A DNA stretch of 64,000 bases from an uncultured Alphaproteobacteria bacterium (GCA_902595755.1 CACJRF010000005.1:30961-94960); one strand, 5' to 3'; shown: positions 51,046-62,858, counted from the first letter of the stretch. Notes: generated by a model from the letters alone, not told the origin. Program-made: numbers and translations.

Positions 51046-53694
51046 ATGATTGACGACAGTAACCCTGAAAACCCAGAGCTTTTTAAAGAAAAAAATAGCA
51101 TATTCATAGAAAAGGAAATGGAAAACTCTTTCCTGGATTATGCTATGAGCGTAATTGTTTCTAGAGCTTTACCTGACGTCTGTGATGGCCTTAAACCTGT
51201 TCATAGAAGGATTGTGTATGCTATGAATGAGTCCGGGTATACTTCTGGAAAACCGTCGCGAAAATCTGCGAGAATTGTCGGTGATGTAATGGGTAAATAT
51301 CATCCACATGGAGACTCAGCAATTTATGATGCAATGGTTAGAATGGCCCAGAATTTTAGTATGCGTGTACCTTTAATTGAAGGTCAAGGAAATTTTGGTT
51401 CAATGGATGGTGATTCGGCTGCTGCTATGAGATATACAGAGGCTAAGCTTTCCGTAATTTCAAATTTTCTGGTTAATGATATTGATAATGAAACGGTTTC
51501 ATTTAGAGAAAATTATGATGGCTCTGCAGTGGAACCAGTTGTTTTACCTGCTGAATTTCCAAATTTATTTATAAATGGTTCTGAAGGGATTGCAGTAGGA
51601 ATGGCAACTAAAATTCCACCTCACTGCCCAAATGAAATTATTGATGCGTGCTGTGAAATAATAAATAATCCAAATATTACGGAAGAAGAACTTTTAGGTA
51701 TAGTAAAAGGTCCAGATTTTCCAACTGGAGGATTAATAATAGGGAAATCTGGTATAAGAGATGCATACCTTAAAGGTAAAGGATCAATAATGATTCGTGC
51801 AAAAACATCTATTGAAACGTCAAAAAAGGGTAAAGAATCAATAATTATAAGCGAAGTTCCTTATTCAGTAAAAAAATCATACTTAATAGAAAACATTGCA
51901 AGGGTTGCCAAGGAAAAAGTTGTTGAGGGTATTTCAGAGTTAAGAGATGAGTCTAATAGAGAGGGTGTAAGGGTTGTCATAGATCTAAAAAGAGATATAC
52001 AAGCTGATGTGGTTTTAAATCAATTATTTAAATTTACACCACTTCAGACTAGTTTTGGAATTAATTTACTTGCATTAAATAATGGAATACCTGAGCTTTT
52101 AAATTTAAGACGATATTTAAATCTTTTCACTAAATTTAGAAAAGATGTAATATTTAAAAGAACAAAATTTCATCTTAATAAGACTAGAGATAAAGCTCAT
52201 TTATTGCTTGGACTATCCATTGCAATAGAGAATATTGACAAAATAATAACAATAATTAGAAATTCAAAAGATACTCATGATGCTAAAAATAGTCTAATAA
52301 CTGAAAAATGGAAAATTCCAGATGATTCTTTCATTGTTGATTTTATTAAAGATGAAGATGAAAAATTAATAGAAAATGGATATTTTAAACTATCAGAGGC
52401 TCAGGCTAAGTCAATTTTAGAAATTAGATTAAGTAAACTTACAGGTCTGGAAAGAAACAAACTTACTGAAGATTTGAAAGAATGCGTTAGATTAATAGAA
52501 GAATATTTATCAATTTTGTCATCAAAATCAAAACTAAATGAAGTTTTGTCAAAAGAATTGCTTGAAATAAAAAGTAAAATCAATTCTGATAGAAAAACAG
52601 AAATATCAGAAAATGAAGAGACTATAGATGATGAATCTTTAATACGATCGGAAGAGGTAGTTGTTACTCTAACAAATACTGGATACATAAAAAGAGTGCC
52701 TTTAAATTCATATCGATCCCAAAAAAGAGGAGGAAAAGGTAGATCTGGGATGACTACAAAAGAAGAAGATTTTGTAAATGAAGTTTTTGTTGTTAATACC
52801 TTAACTCCTCTTTTATTCTTTTCTTCGCAAGGTTTGGTTTATAAAATCAAAACATACAAACTACCAATTGGGAGTCCAACTTCAAAAGGTAAAGCTCTCG
52901 TCAACTTGTTGCCGCTGAGATCTGGAGAAAAAATTACAACAACAATGCCTTATGATATTGATCAAAAGAATATAATTTTTGCTACTTCGAAGGGTAACAT
53001 AAGGAGAAATAAATTAACTGATTTTCATAATATTAATGTAAATGGAAAAATTGCAATGAAGTTAAATAGTGATGATATGCTTGTTAATGTTGTTACATGT
53101 TCTGAAACTGATGATATTTTTCTTTCAACTAGATTAGGAAAATGTATCAGATTTTCCTGTAAAGATTTAAGGGTTTTCTCTGGAAGGTCGTCAGTAGGCG
53201 TAAGAGGTATAAAACTATCTGAAAAAGATACTGTCATTTCTCTTGCTATTTTAAATGGTATTAATTTTAATGTTAATGAAAGAGATGAGTATTTAAAGAT
53301 TTCTTCTGCACAAAGAAGGAATGAACAAATTGATGAAATAAATGTTAGTAAGGATAAGATTAATGACTTTAAAGATAATGAAGAATTCCTTTTAAGTGTC
53401 ACTGATAAGGGTTTTGGTAAAAGAAGTTCTGCATACGAGTATAGAAAAAGTAATAGAGGAGGGCTTGGAATAGCAAATATGCAATTAACTCAACGAAATG
53501 GTAACGAGATTATAGCATCATTTCCTATTAAAGAAAATGATCAATTAATGTTAGTAACAAATAATGGTCAATTAATTAGGTGTCCTGTGAATGATGTTAG
53601 AATAGCTGGAAGACAAACACAAGGCGTAACACTATTTAATGTCTCTGAAAAAGAGAGAGTTGTATCTGTGGCAAAACTAGAAGAAAATGAATAA
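51046..53694 (+). CDS. gyrA: DNA gyrase subunit A
   Basis: [30 protein letters not shown] active Tyr, QKRGGKG GyrA-box. Confidence 0.97.
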   Translation: MIDDSNPENPELFKEKNSIFIEKEMENSFLDYAMSVIVSRALPDVCDGLKPVHRRIVYAMNESGYTSGKPSRKSARIVGDVMGKYHPHGDSAIYDAMVRMAQNFSMRVPLIEGQGNFGSMDGDSAAAMRYTEAKLSVISNFLVNDIDNETVSFRENYDGSAVEPVVLPAEFPNLFINGSEGIAVGMATKIPPHCPNEIIDACCEIINNPNITEEELLGIVKGPDFPTGGLIIGKSGIRDAYLKGKGSIMIRAKTSIETSKKGKESIIISEVPYSVKKSYLIENIARVAKEKVVEGISELRDESNREGVRVVIDLKRDIQADVVLNQLFKFTPLQTSFGINLLALNNGIPELLNLRRYLNLFTKFRKDVIFKRTKFHLNKTRDKAHLLLGLSIAIENIDKIITIIRNSKDTHDAKNSLITEKWKIPDDSFIVDFIKDEDEKLIENGYFKLSEAQAKSILEIRLSKLTGLERNKLTEDLKECVRLIEEYLSILSSKSKLNEVLSKELLEIKSKINSDRKTEISENEETIDDESLIRSEEVVVTLTNTGYIKRVPLNSYRSQKRGGKGRSGMTTKEEDFVNEVFVVNTLTPLLFFSSQGLVYKIKTYKLPIGSPTSKGKALVNLLPLRSGEKITTTMPYDIDQKNIIFATSKGNIRRNKLTDFHNINVNGKIAMKLNSDDMLVNVVTCSETDDIFLSTRLGKCIRFSCKDLRVFSGRSSVGVRGIKLSEKDTVISLAILNGINFNVNERDEYLKISSAQRRNEQIDEINVSKDKINDFKDNEEFLLSVTDKGFGKRSSAYEYRKSNRGGLGIANMQLTQRNGNEIIASFPIKENDQLMLVTNNGQLIRCPVNDVRIAGRQTQGVTLFNVSEKERVVSVAKLEENE

Positions 53695-54184
53695 AAAATA
53701 TATAACAGGAATCTATCCTGGAACATTTGATCCAATTACCTTTGGTCATCTTGATATTATTATTAGAGCTTCTCATATTGTAAATAAATTAATCATAAGT
53801 GTGGCGGAAAATATTCACAAAAAACCATACTTTAAAATTAATGAGAGAATTGAGATGATTGAAGAGTGTCTAAAGAAAGAAAAGTTAAATTGTGCTATTA
53901 AAGTTGTTGGTTTTGACAATTTATTAGTAGAACATGCTAAAAAGTTTGATGCTCAAGTAATAATCAGAGGTTTAAGAGCCGTAGCAGATTTTGAGTATGA
54001 ATTTCAAATGGCAGGAATGAATGCTAAACTTGAACCTAATATTGAAACTATTTTTTTAATGGCATCAGAAAGTTTACAATTAACTTCAGCTAGATTTGTG
54101 AAGGAAGTAGCTTATCATAATGGCGAAATAAGAAATTTCGTTCCAAAAAATGTATTAAAAATGTTCAAGAAAAAAAGGAGTTAA
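53687..54184 (+). CDS. coaD: Phosphopantetheine adenylyltransferase
   Basis: [37 protein letters not shown]. Confidence 0.97.
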   Translation: MNKKYITGIYPGTFDPITFGHLDIIIRASHIVNKLIISVAENIHKKPYFKINERIEMIEECLKKEKLNCAIKVVGFDNLLVEHAKKFDAQVIIRGLRAVADFEYEFQMAGMNAKLEPNIETIFLMASESLQLTSARFVKEVAYHNGEIRNFVPKNVLKMFKKKRS

Positions 54185-54185
54185 G

Positions 54186-54713
54186 ATGAAATTTTTTTTT
54201 AATGTATTTATTTATTGTTTTTTCATTCTATTTTGTACAAAATTAAGTGCTAACTCTTCTCCAACTCTTCATATGGTTTTGGACAAAGGAGTTGTAGTTA
54301 TAGAGACTTTTCCCGATAAAGCTCCCAAAACAGTACAAAGAATTGTAGAGCTTGCAGAAAGTGGTTTTTATGACGGACTTACATTTCATAGAGTAATTGC
54401 AGGTTTTATGGCACAAGGGGGTGACCCTGATGGTAATGGAACAGGTGGAAGTGGAAAAAATTTAAAAGCTGAATTTAATGACATTAAGCATGAAAGGGGT
54501 ATTGTTTCTATGGCTAGAGCAAATGATCCCGACTCTGCAGATAGCCAATTTTTTATTTGTTATGATGAACTTCCTTTTTTAGATGGAAAATATACAGTAT
54601 GGGGTAAAGTTACTAGTGGAATGAATTATATAGATAGAATACCTGAAGGTAGAGGTCAAAATGGACAGGTTTTGAGTAACCCAACAAAAATATTAACTAT
54701 AAGAGTTAAATAA
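54186..54713 (+). CDS. Cyclophilin-type peptidyl-prolyl cis-trans isomerase, exported
   Basis: Signal peptide; FHRVIAGFMAQGGDPDGNGTGGSG, DSADSQFFIC. Confidence 0.94.
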   Translation: MKFFFNVFIYCFFILFCTKLSANSSPTLHMVLDKGVVVIETFPDKAPKTVQRIVELAESGFYDGLTFHRVIAGFMAQGGDPDGNGTGGSGKNLKAEFNDIKHERGIVSMARANDPDSADSQFFICYDELPFLDGKYTVWGKVTSGMNYIDRIPEGRGQNGQVLSNPTKILTIRVK

Positions 54714-54772
54714 AATTATTTTGTTGTTAAATCATTTGAATTTTATTATATGCTAATTAATAAATTAATTGT

Positions 54773-54848
54773 GCGCCCGTAGCTCAGCTGGTAGAGCACT
54801 CCCCTTTTAAGGGAGTTGTCATGAGTTCGAACCTCATCGGGCGTACCA
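54773..54848 (+). tRNA. tRNA-Lys (anticodon TTT), CCA encoded
   Basis: Cloverleaf read by eye: acceptor GCGCCCG/CGGGCGT (terminal G-U), D-stem GCTC/GAGC, anticodon stem CTCCC-CTTTTAA-GGGAG, T arm ATGAG-TTCGAAC-CTCAT, ACCA. Confidence 0.93.
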
Positions 54849-54856
54849 TATTATAA

Positions 54857-55480
54857 ATGATTGCCAGATTAAAAAACTATCTATTTACCGGTATACTTGT
54901 CGCAGGTCCTGTGGCACTTACATTTTGGATTGTTTTTTCTTTAGTTAAACTTTTTGATCAATTAGTTACCCCTCTTATTCCAATTTATTTGAACCCAAAT
55001 ACTTACCTACCACGAGATATTCCAGGTTTAGGACTTATTGTTTTGATAGTTTTTTTAGTTTTTGTAGGTGCAATTACTGCAAACTTTTTTGGTTCATGGA
55101 TATTGAAACAGACAGACGCATTTATATCAAAGATCCCTTTGATAAAAACTTTTTATAAAACTATAAAACAGATTCTTGAAACAATCTTAAAAACAAACTC
55201 TCAAGCCTTTAGAGATGCTGTTTTAGTTGAATATCCTAGAAAAGATGCATGGGTTATTGGCTTTACTACTGGAGAGGTAAAAGGGGAGGTTAAAAAAAAA
55301 CTAAGAACAAATTTGATTAATGTTTTTATTCCAACAACTCCTAACCCAACTTCAGGTTTTCTTTTGATGATACCTAAAAAAGATCTTAAATATCTTGATG
55401 TAAGCGTTGATGAAGCAATTAAGACAATTGTTTCTGCAGGTATTATAGAGCTAAATACTAAACAGAAAAATAATTCATAA
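54857..55480 (+). CDS. DUF502 family membrane protein
   Basis: FTGILVAGPVALTFWIV, PGLGLIVLIVFLVFVGAITANFFG, TTPNPTSGFLLMIPK. Confidence 0.9.
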   Translation: MIARLKNYLFTGILVAGPVALTFWIVFSLVKLFDQLVTPLIPIYLNPNTYLPRDIPGLGLIVLIVFLVFVGAITANFFGSWILKQTDAFISKIPLIKTFYKTIKQILETILKTNSQAFRDAVLVEYPRKDAWVIGFTTGEVKGEVKKKLRTNLINVFIPTTPNPTSGFLLMIPKKDLKYLDVSVDEAIKTIVSAGIIELNTKQKNNS

Positions 55481-57530
55481 AATTTTCATTTCTATAAAAA
55501 ACTTCTCTTAAGAAATCAATCTTTTCCTTGTTTATATCATAATCTTTTACTAATTTCTCTGATGCTTCTTTTGATTCAATAATTAATTTTCTATCAATAC
55601 TTGGTTTAAAAAATCTCCATATTGGAATACCAGATTGATTGGTTCCAAAAAAATCTCCTGCACCTCTAATTTCAAGATCTTTTTCAGCTATTTCAAAACC
55701 ATTTTCCGAACTTTTTAGTATTGATAACCTTGTTAAAGTTGATTCAGATAGATTGTCACTATAAATTAGAACGCAATTTCCTTGTAAGTTTCCTCTAACT
55801 ATCCTACCCCTCAACTGATGTAACTGAGCCAAACCAAACATTTCGGCTCTTTCAATTACTATTAGTGTTGCTGTGGGGATATTCACTCCAACTTCAATTA
55901 ATGTTGTTGAAACAAGAATTGAGATAGTTTTATTCCTAAAATCATCCATAGTTTTATTTAATTCATTTTTTTTCATCTTTCCGTGAATCATAGAAACTTT
56001 ATTTTTAAAAACTTTTTTTAAATAGTTAAATCTACTAGTAACTGTTTCATTAGAATTGCTATCATCATTATTAATTGTTGGTAAAATCCAAAAAATTTGT
56101 TCATTCATTTGAATTTTTCTTTTGATACCATCTATTAAGTTTTCAATTTTTTTAATATTTATAATAGAAGTAATAACCTTTTTCCTTCCTGCTGGTTTTG
56201 TTTTTACATCAGAGATAGAAATTTCTCCATAAATTACAAAGGATAAACTTCTAGGGATGGGTGTGGCTGACATAATAAGTGTATGACAAAATTTTGATTT
56301 ATCAAGAAGCTTTATCCTTTGCTTTACACCAAATTTATGTTGTTCATCAATAATAATTAAACCAAGATTTTGAAATCTTACATCATTATTATAAACTGAA
56401 TGAGTTCCAATTAATATTTTAGTTTTATTACTTGAGATTGATTTGTAAATATCTTTCTTTGATTTTGTTTTACCTGTAAGTAAAGATATATGATGTGAAA
56501 ATTCTGGAAGATAATCGCAAAAATATTCATAATGTTGTCTTGCTAAAATCTCTGTAGGTGCCATTAACACTACTTGGAATCCGTTGTTAATAACATCTAT
56601 TGTAGCTAATAAAGCAATAATAGTTTTACCTGATCCAACATCTCCTTGAATAAGTCTATACATTCTAAATTTTTGTTTAAGGTCACATTCTATTTCATTT
56701 AAAGCTTTGATTTGATCTTTAGTTAATGAGAATTCAAGTTTTTTTATAACTTCTTTTGATCTTGAAAAATTATTTATAGATATATCATTCTTATAGAAAT
56801 TAAATTTTTTTTTTAACTCATAGAAAGTTAGATAACTAGACAATAATTCATCAAAAGCTATTCTTCTCCTAAATGTATTCATTTCATTATTATCAAATAC
56901 TTTATTAGGCTTGTGAATATTCATTAATGAATCTTTGAATGAATGCCATTTATATTTATCTATAATGCTTTCTGGGATCCATTCCTGAGGAATTGTGTCG
57001 TCGATTAGTAGGTTAATATTCTTATTAATTACACTTCTAAAAATTTTTTTATTAATTTTTTTTCTAGATAGATCGTATTCTGGGTAAATATATTCATAAT
57101 TATTTATACTATTTTTATTGATTATATTTAATGGATGAATAATTTGAAAAGAACTTTTAGATACCTCTAACTTGCCTGATACTCTGTAAATATTATCCTT
57201 TTTTAAAAAATTTTTTATTTGATTTTCATATAAATTAAAATAAAGAAGATTAATTCTTTGTTTTTCCATATCTTCACAAATAATTATAAGTGGAGATCTC
57301 TTATTATATTTTTTCGTATAATCAATTACTTTTATATCTAAGGTGACTAAACTGTCTAAATACTTTAAATCTATTTGTTTAATAAAATTTTCTTTAATGA
57401 TGCTTAAAGGAAATGTTGTTAAAACATCAATAACTCTAGTGCCAAATTTATTAATAATATTGCTAATACTTAAGTTTTTTCTTTCATATGAAAAACTGCT
57501 AAAAATATTTTTACTTTTTAAATCTTTCAT
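55458..57530 (-). CDS. recG: ATP-dependent DNA helicase RecG
   Basis: RLIQGDVGSGKTIIALLA, IIIDEQHKFGVKQR, MSATPIPRSL, QLRGRIVRG. Confidence 0.96.
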   Translation of the reverse strand: MKDLKSKNIFSSFSYERKNLSISNIINKFGTRVIDVLTTFPLSIIKENFIKQIDLKYLDSLVTLDIKVIDYTKKYNKRSPLIIICEDMEKQRINLLYFNLYENQIKNFLKKDNIYRVSGKLEVSKSSFQIIHPLNIINKNSINNYEYIYPEYDLSRKKINKKIFRSVINKNINLLIDDTIPQEWIPESIIDKYKWHSFKDSLMNIHKPNKVFDNNEMNTFRRRIAFDELLSSYLTFYELKKKFNFYKNDISINNFSRSKEVIKKLEFSLTKDQIKALNEIECDLKQKFRMYRLIQGDVGSGKTIIALLATIDVINNGFQVVLMAPTEILARQHYEYFCDYLPEFSHHISLLTGKTKSKKDIYKSISSNKTKILIGTHSVYNNDVRFQNLGLIIIDEQHKFGVKQRIKLLDKSKFCHTLIMSATPIPRSLSFVIYGEISISDVKTKPAGRKKVITSIINIKKIENLIDGIKRKIQMNEQIFWILPTINNDDSNSNETVTSRFNYLKKVFKNKVSMIHGKMKKNELNKTMDDFRNKTISILVSTTLIEVGVNIPTATLIVIERAEMFGLAQLHQLRGRIVRGNLQGNCVLIYSDNLSESTLTRLSILKSSENGFEIAEKDLEIRGAGDFFGTNQSGIPIWRFFKPSIDRKLIIESKEASEKLVKDYDINKEKIDFLREVFYRNENFMNYFSV

Positions 57531-57557
57531 TTACTATCTTTTTAAATAATAAAACAT

Positions 57558-57815
57558 ATGACTGATCTTTTTAAGAAAAAAATATTACACAGAGCAAAAT
57601 ATAGAGGAATTAAAGAGTTAGATATAATTTTTGATAGATTTATAAAAAAATATAGTGAGAGTCTTTTAGATGATGAATTTTATGAATTAGAGAGAATTTT
57701 AAATCTTCCAGATCAATTATTATTAAATATTATTTTAGGTAAAGAAGAAATTCCTGCTAATTTACGTTCTGAAACATTAAAAAATTTGATTTCTATAAGT
57801 TATGAATGGTCTTGA
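57558..57815 (+). CDS. sdhE: FAD assembly factor SdhE (DUF339)
   Basis: RAKYRGIKELDIIFDRFIKKY (RGxxE motif), recG/mfd context. Confidence 0.9.
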   Translation: MTDLFKKKILHRAKYRGIKELDIIFDRFIKKYSESLLDDEFYELERILNLPDQLLLNIILGKEEIPANLRSETLKNLISISYEWS

Positions 57816-60800
57816 AGACTTTGTCTTTAAAAATGAATTCAATAGATTTAAAGTTGACAGCTCATCACTTTTTCTATTTTTAATCTTAAAGTATTTTAAA
57901 TCTAAAAAAAAAAAAATAGCTTTTTTCACGAAAAGTAACTCAGATATAGAAAAAATTCAGGAATCAATTAAATCATTGAATAGTAATATTTTAACTTGTT
58001 CTTTTCCATCTTTTGATTGTAGTTTTTTTTCGAATCTATCTCCAACCATTGAAAATAAAAGTCAAAGAATTAAAACCTTATATAACCTTAGCCAAAATAA
58101 AGATATGATTTTAATTTCTTCCTTAGATTCTTTGGTGGAAAAAACAATTTCGAAAAACTCATTTTTTAATTCAAGATTAGTGTTAAGTATTTACACAAAT
58201 ATTAATTATAATAATATGATTGATTTTTTAAAAAAAAATAATTTTGAACATGTTGACTTTGTAAATAATGTTGGAGAATATTCTAAGAGAGGGGAAATCA
58301 TTGATATTTTTTCACCATTACATAATTTTCCTGTTAGAATTTTTTTCAACTTTGAGAATATTGAAAAAATAAAAAAAATATCAATAAATACTCAAGAAAC
58401 TACAATTGAAATAGATAAATATGAAATTTGCCCACCATCTGAGTTTATATATAGCGATGAAAATATAACACACTTCAGAAAAGAATTTAGAGAGCTAAAT
58501 ATATCTGATAAAAATGATTATTATCATTCAATATCTGAAAAGAATATTATTGAGGGTTCAGAACAATTTTTTCCTATATTAAATAAATCACTATCTTCAT
58601 TAACTGATTATTTAGAAGAGTTTGAACTATTTTTTTACGATGATTATAAAACTAATTTTGAAAAAGCTTATGATACTAAATTAAATGAGTTTGGAGTTAA
58701 TAAAGAATATTTCCTTAATAATTCAAATTATTTACTAAATTTTGAAAGATTCAATAAATCTCTTAAAAATTTTAATTTAAATTTTATTTCAGATTTTAAT
58801 ATTTATTCAAGTAAAATTTTTAATTTTTCTGACCAAATTCTTCTTCCAAAAAAGATAGATGACCTTTCAAAATTAATTAATAGAAAACAACAAGTAATTA
58901 TTTTCTGTTTTGATAGCATTATTAATAAAATTAAATTTAAAAACTTTACAAGCTCAATAGGAAAATCTTTGAAGAAAATAAATGATCTTTTTAAAGATAA
59001 AATTTCATTTGAGTATATTTATTATTTAAATTTAAAAATAGATCAAAGTTTTAATATCAAATTACTAAATTTTGATATTAATTTTATATCAGATAAAGAT
59101 ATATTTGAAAAAGTTACTAAGAAGAAAACTCATAACCCAACAGATAATTCTTTAATAATTAGAGATTTTTCAAAACTTAAAATAGGAGATCTTATTGTTC
59201 ATATTGACCATGGAATAGGTCAGTATAATGGTTTAAAAATAAGAAAAATAAATGCAATAGAATATGAATTTATTGAAATAATTTATCATTCTAATGATAA
59301 ATTATTTATTCCTATTCAAAACCTAGAATTAATATCTAAATACGGAGAGTCAGATGATAAAGTATCTTTAGACAAACTAGGCTTAAGCAATTGGCAAAAG
59401 AAAAAAGCTAAAATTAAAAATAAAATTAAGGATATTGCAAACGATTTAATAAAAGTTGCAGCAAAAAGATCTTTAGATAGAGGAGAAATAATTGATTTCA
59501 ATACATTAGAATACGAAAAATTTGCTTCACATTTTGAATTTACAGAAACCTCTGATCAGATAAAAACAATCAATCAAATTAGCAACGATCTGTGTTCAGG
59601 CAAACCTATGGATAGGTTGGTATGTGGAGATGTTGGGTTTGGAAAAACTGAGATAGCTATGAGAGCAGCATTTATGTGTTTATCAGCTGGGTATCAAGTT
59701 GTGATGATTTGTCCAAAAGTTTTACTAGTAAATCAACATTTTAAGACATTTAGTAATAGATTTAAAAAATTTAATTATCGAATATCTAAAATTTCAAGGT
59801 TTGAAAGTAATAATGAAAAAAAAAAAATAAAAGAAGACTTAATTAATGGTAAAATTAATTTATTAATTTCAACTCATGCAATTTTTGCTAATGATGTTTC
59901 ATTTCAAAAGCTTGGCTTGATTATTATTGATGAAGAACAAAGTTTTGGTGTTGAGCAAAAAGAAAAACTTAAAAAATTTAAACCGAATTGTCATGTTTTA
60001 ACATTAACTGCAACTCCAATACCAAGAACTCTTCAATCCTCAATATTTAAAATTAAAGATATTTCTTTAATACAAACTCCACCAATAAATAGATTAAATA
60101 TTAAAACTTATCTTATGATTGAGGATTTGTTGCAGATAAAAAAAATAATTACTCATGAAACTAATAGAAATGGACAAGTTTTTTATGTTGCACCAAGAAT
60201 AAATGATTTAGATGATATAAAAAAAAAAATTCTCAATATCATTCCAGACATAAAATTAGGATGTATTCATGGTAAATTAAATAGCTCACAAATAGAAAAA
60301 GCTTACAGTGATTTTTTTGATAAGAAAATAGATATATTATTATCAACTGCAATGATTGAGTCCGGTTTAGATCTTTCAAATGTGAATACTATAATTATTG
60401 AAAAACCACAATTATTTGGCTTATCACAACTCTATCAACTTAGAGGAAGAGTTGGGCGCTCTTCAGTTCAAGCTTTTGCATACCTAATTATAAAAAATAT
60501 ACGTAATTTAAGTGATGATGCTGTTAAAAAACTAAAAATTATTTCAAAAATAGACAAATTAGGAGCTGGATTAAGTATTGCATCAAACGACTTAAGCATT
60601 AGAGGAGCTGGAAATATTATCGGGTCAGAACAATCAGGACATATCAAAGAGATTGGAGTTGAATTATATTATAAAATGGTACAAGAAACAGTAAATGAGT
60701 TACAAAATAAATCACCTGATCCTGATAATTGGTCACCGCATATTAATCTTGGATTTCCAATCAATATTTCTGATAACTATATAAATGACACTAATCAAAG

Positions 60801-61173
60801 ATTATCTCTTTATAGAGAAATATCAAATATTAAGAGCTTTGATGAACTTGAAAAAATGAAAAAATCTCTTAAAGATAAATATGGTATTTTATCAAATAAT
60901 CTAGAAAATCTACTAATGGTTATTGAGATAAAAATTATGGCAAAAGAGTTGTTAATAAAAAAAATTGATGATACAAGTACTGGATTTGTTTTAGAGTTTA
61001 AAATTAATGCGAATTTGGATGTTACAAAGGTTTTAAATCATGCAAGGTTAAATCCATCTAAATTAGAATTAAAACCAAAATCAAAAATTATTTTTAAATC
61101 AAGTTATGGTAAAGTAAAAAAAGTAGATGAACTTAAAAAATTTATAACTTTTATGAAGAGCAATTTTTATTAA
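57802..61173 (+). CDS. mfd: Transcription-repair coupling factor
   Basis: GDLIVHIDHGIGQYNGL RID, VCGDVGFGKTEIAMRAAF, IIDEEQSFGVEQKE, QLRGRVGRS. Confidence 0.97.
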   Translation: MNGLEDFVFKNEFNRFKVDSSSLFLFLILKYFKSKKKKIAFFTKSNSDIEKIQESIKSLNSNILTCSFPSFDCSFFSNLSPTIENKSQRIKTLYNLSQNKDMILISSLDSLVEKTISKNSFFNSRLVLSIYTNINYNNMIDFLKKNNFEHVDFVNNVGEYSKRGEIIDIFSPLHNFPVRIFFNFENIEKIKKISINTQETTIEIDKYEICPPSEFIYSDENITHFRKEFRELNISDKNDYYHSISEKNIIEGSEQFFPILNKSLSSLTDYLEEFELFFYDDYKTNFEKAYDTKLNEFGVNKEYFLNNSNYLLNFERFNKSLKNFNLNFISDFNIYSSKIFNFSDQILLPKKIDDLSKLINRKQQVIIFCFDSIINKIKFKNFTSSIGKSLKKINDLFKDKISFEYIYYLNLKIDQSFNIKLLNFDINFISDKDIFEKVTKKKTHNPTDNSLIIRDFSKLKIGDLIVHIDHGIGQYNGLKIRKINAIEYEFIEIIYHSNDKLFIPIQNLELISKYGESDDKVSLDKLGLSNWQKKKAKIKNKIKDIANDLIKVAAKRSLDRGEIIDFNTLEYEKFASHFEFTETSDQIKTINQISNDLCSGKPMDRLVCGDVGFGKTEIAMRAAFMCLSAGYQVVMICPKVLLVNQHFKTFSNRFKKFNYRISKISRFESNNEKKKIKEDLINGKINLLISTHAIFANDVSFQKLGLIIIDEEQSFGVEQKEKLKKFKPNCHVLTLTATPIPRTLQSSIFKIKDISLIQTPPINRLNIKTYLMIEDLLQIKKIITHETNRNGQVFYVAPRINDLDDIKKKILNIIPDIKLGCIHGKLNSSQIEKAYSDFFDKKIDILLSTAMIESGLDLSNVNTIIIEKPQLFGLSQLYQLRGRVGRSSVQAFAYLIIKNIRNLSDDAVKKLKIISKIDKLGAGLSIASNDLSIRGAGNIIGSEQSGHIKEIGVELYYKMVQETVNELQNKSPDPDNWSPHINLGFPINISDNYINDTNQRLSLYREISNIKSFDELEKMKKSLKDKYGILSNNLENLLMVIEIKIMAKELLIKKIDDTSTGFVLEFKINANLDVTKVLNHARLNPSKLELKPKSKIIFKSSYGKVKKVDELKKFITFMKSNFY

Positions 61174-61176
61174 AAA

Positions 61177-62349
61177 ATGAACACAACTATAAAAAAAAAA
61201 GATAATTTTACTAAAAGTGATATTTATCCTTTGATAGAAGGCTTTGATTTATTTGTTAATTTATCCTTAGTTACTTACCTTTGTTCGTATTTTTTACCTG
61301 AAGTTGAATTAAGAAAATCGATATTAATAATTACATTTTTTGCACTATTTTCATATTTTTCAAAATTTTTTATATTAAGATTATGTTCAATTTTATCAAA
61401 AAAAATTAAAAAAATTAATGTATGTCTCCATTTGTTCTTTGGGTATCTATTAGTAATCATAGCACCATCTGGAGAATTAAGTATTTTATCAATAATTTTA
61501 TTCCTTTTATCAAGGTTTATAATAGGTAATTGTTTTGCCTTAACTTATTTGTCCCAAAGTTCATATGAATTTAGTGTGCAAAAACTAAAATATTGGATAA
61601 TTTTCCTTCTTGGGCTAATTATAGGATCCATTATTTTATTTTTGATTAACGAAATTTTTTCTAACAGTGAATTAAATAGTTGGGCATGGAAAGTCATTTA
61701 CTCATTCAATTTACTACTAGTATTCCTTTTATATATATTTTTTTTCAAAAATGAAGATTATAAATTAGATGAAATTAATCAGTTGGTAATCAATTATGTA
61801 AAAAAATCAAAAACAGCAAGATTACTTGAACTCCTTCATCTTATAATTCCATTTATTTCATTTGTATTATTTGCAACATCTGAATGGTTGCCTAAATTTT
61901 CAAATCCTAATAATATGCAATTTCTTCAATATGATTTCCTTTATTTATCTTTAACTATAATGCTTACTCTCTTCATAATTCCTTTATCTAATCTTATCGG
62001 AAAAAAACAATCAGCAAATTTCTTTTTTATAACACCAATTGTTATATCATTCTGTTGCATTTTTTTTGAACATACCTCCTCATACAGTATAGATTTAGTA
62101 AAATTATTCTTATCTCTATTTTCAAGCTTTTCAATTTGTTTGTTAGTAATAAGGTTTGATAATAAAAATCTTAAAGATGAATTATTTAAATTTGATTTAT
62201 TTAATATAATTAATGTAACTTTAATCCTAATTATTCCAATGATATTTTATGCTTTTCTTAACTTCAGTATTAGTTATAATATTATATACATTTTATTTAC
62301 TACTTTAATGGGAACCAGTTACTTATTTCATATTTATGGCAAAAGATAA
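61177..62349 (+). CDS. Divergent 12-TM MFS-type transporter, weakly resembling the metabolite:H+ symporter subfamily
   Basis: Polytopic; GFDLFVNLSLVTYLCSYFLPE near N-terminus and NSWAWKVIYSFNLLLVFLLYIFFF resemble MHS-family segments. Confidence 0.5.
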   Translation: MNTTIKKKDNFTKSDIYPLIEGFDLFVNLSLVTYLCSYFLPEVELRKSILIITFFALFSYFSKFFILRLCSILSKKIKKINVCLHLFFGYLLVIIAPSGELSILSIILFLLSRFIIGNCFALTYLSQSSYEFSVQKLKYWIIFLLGLIIGSIILFLINEIFSNSELNSWAWKVIYSFNLLLVFLLYIFFFKNEDYKLDEINQLVINYVKKSKTARLLELLHLIIPFISFVLFATSEWLPKFSNPNNMQFLQYDFLYLSLTIMLTLFIIPLSNLIGKKQSANFFFITPIVISFCCIFFEHTSSYSIDLVKLFLSLFSSFSICLLVIRFDNKNLKDELFKFDLFNIINVTLILIIPMIFYAFLNFSISYNIIYILFTTLMGTSYLFHIYGKR

Positions 62350-62665
62350 TAAAATATCAGCGTCTCATATATTGATTATGCACAATGAATCCAAAAATAG
62401 TGAATCAGAACTTTCAAAGGATGATGCTCTTAAACTTGCTAGTGATTTACATAAAAAATTAATAAAAGATCTTAATATTTTTAAGGATCTTGCAATAAAA
62501 CATTCAAGTTGTTCTTCAGCACAATATGGTGGAAGTTTAGGCGAGTTTGGTAAAGGGGTAATGGTTAAACAATTTGAAGAAGTAGCCTTTTCTTTAAAAG
62601 TAAATGAGTTAAGTGAACCAGTAGAAACAGAATTTGGATATCATTTGATTAAAAGAGATAGTTAA
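62336..62665 (+). CDS. Stand-alone parvulin (PpiC-type) peptidyl-prolyl isomerase
   Basis: SASHILI, HSSCSSAQYGGSLGEFGKGVMVKQFEEVAF, TEFGYHLIK. Confidence 0.93.
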   Translation: MAKDNKISASHILIMHNESKNSESELSKDDALKLASDLHKKLIKDLNIFKDLAIKHSSCSSAQYGGSLGEFGKGVMVKQFEEVAFSLKVNELSEPVETEFGYHLIKRDS

Positions 62666-62735
62666 TTATTTTAATCATCAATTAAGTAATATTTCCTCAC
62701 AAAACCTATAAATTTTTGATTCATCAAAAGTCTAC

Positions 62736-62768
62736 TTTAATAATATAAAAGAAGATTATTAAATTTTT
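62736..62768 (+). terminator. Possible weak rho-independent terminator downstream of the mfd-MFS-ppiC cluster
   Basis: TTTAATAAT / ATTATTAAA perfect 9-bp inverted repeat, 10-nt loop, followed by T5; stem is all A/T so low confidence. Confidence 0.25.
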
Positions 62769-62858
62769 ACTATTAAGATTTATATAAAGTTTAGAATTAG
62801 CTTGCTTATTTAGTTCTAATGTGAGCTTATTCAGTAAATAAAAACTAATCTATTATAT

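Noticed and set aside
53025-53402. 125-aa minus-strand ORF antisense to gyrA
   Set aside because: Ser/Leu-rich shadow ORF over the GyrA C-terminal domain
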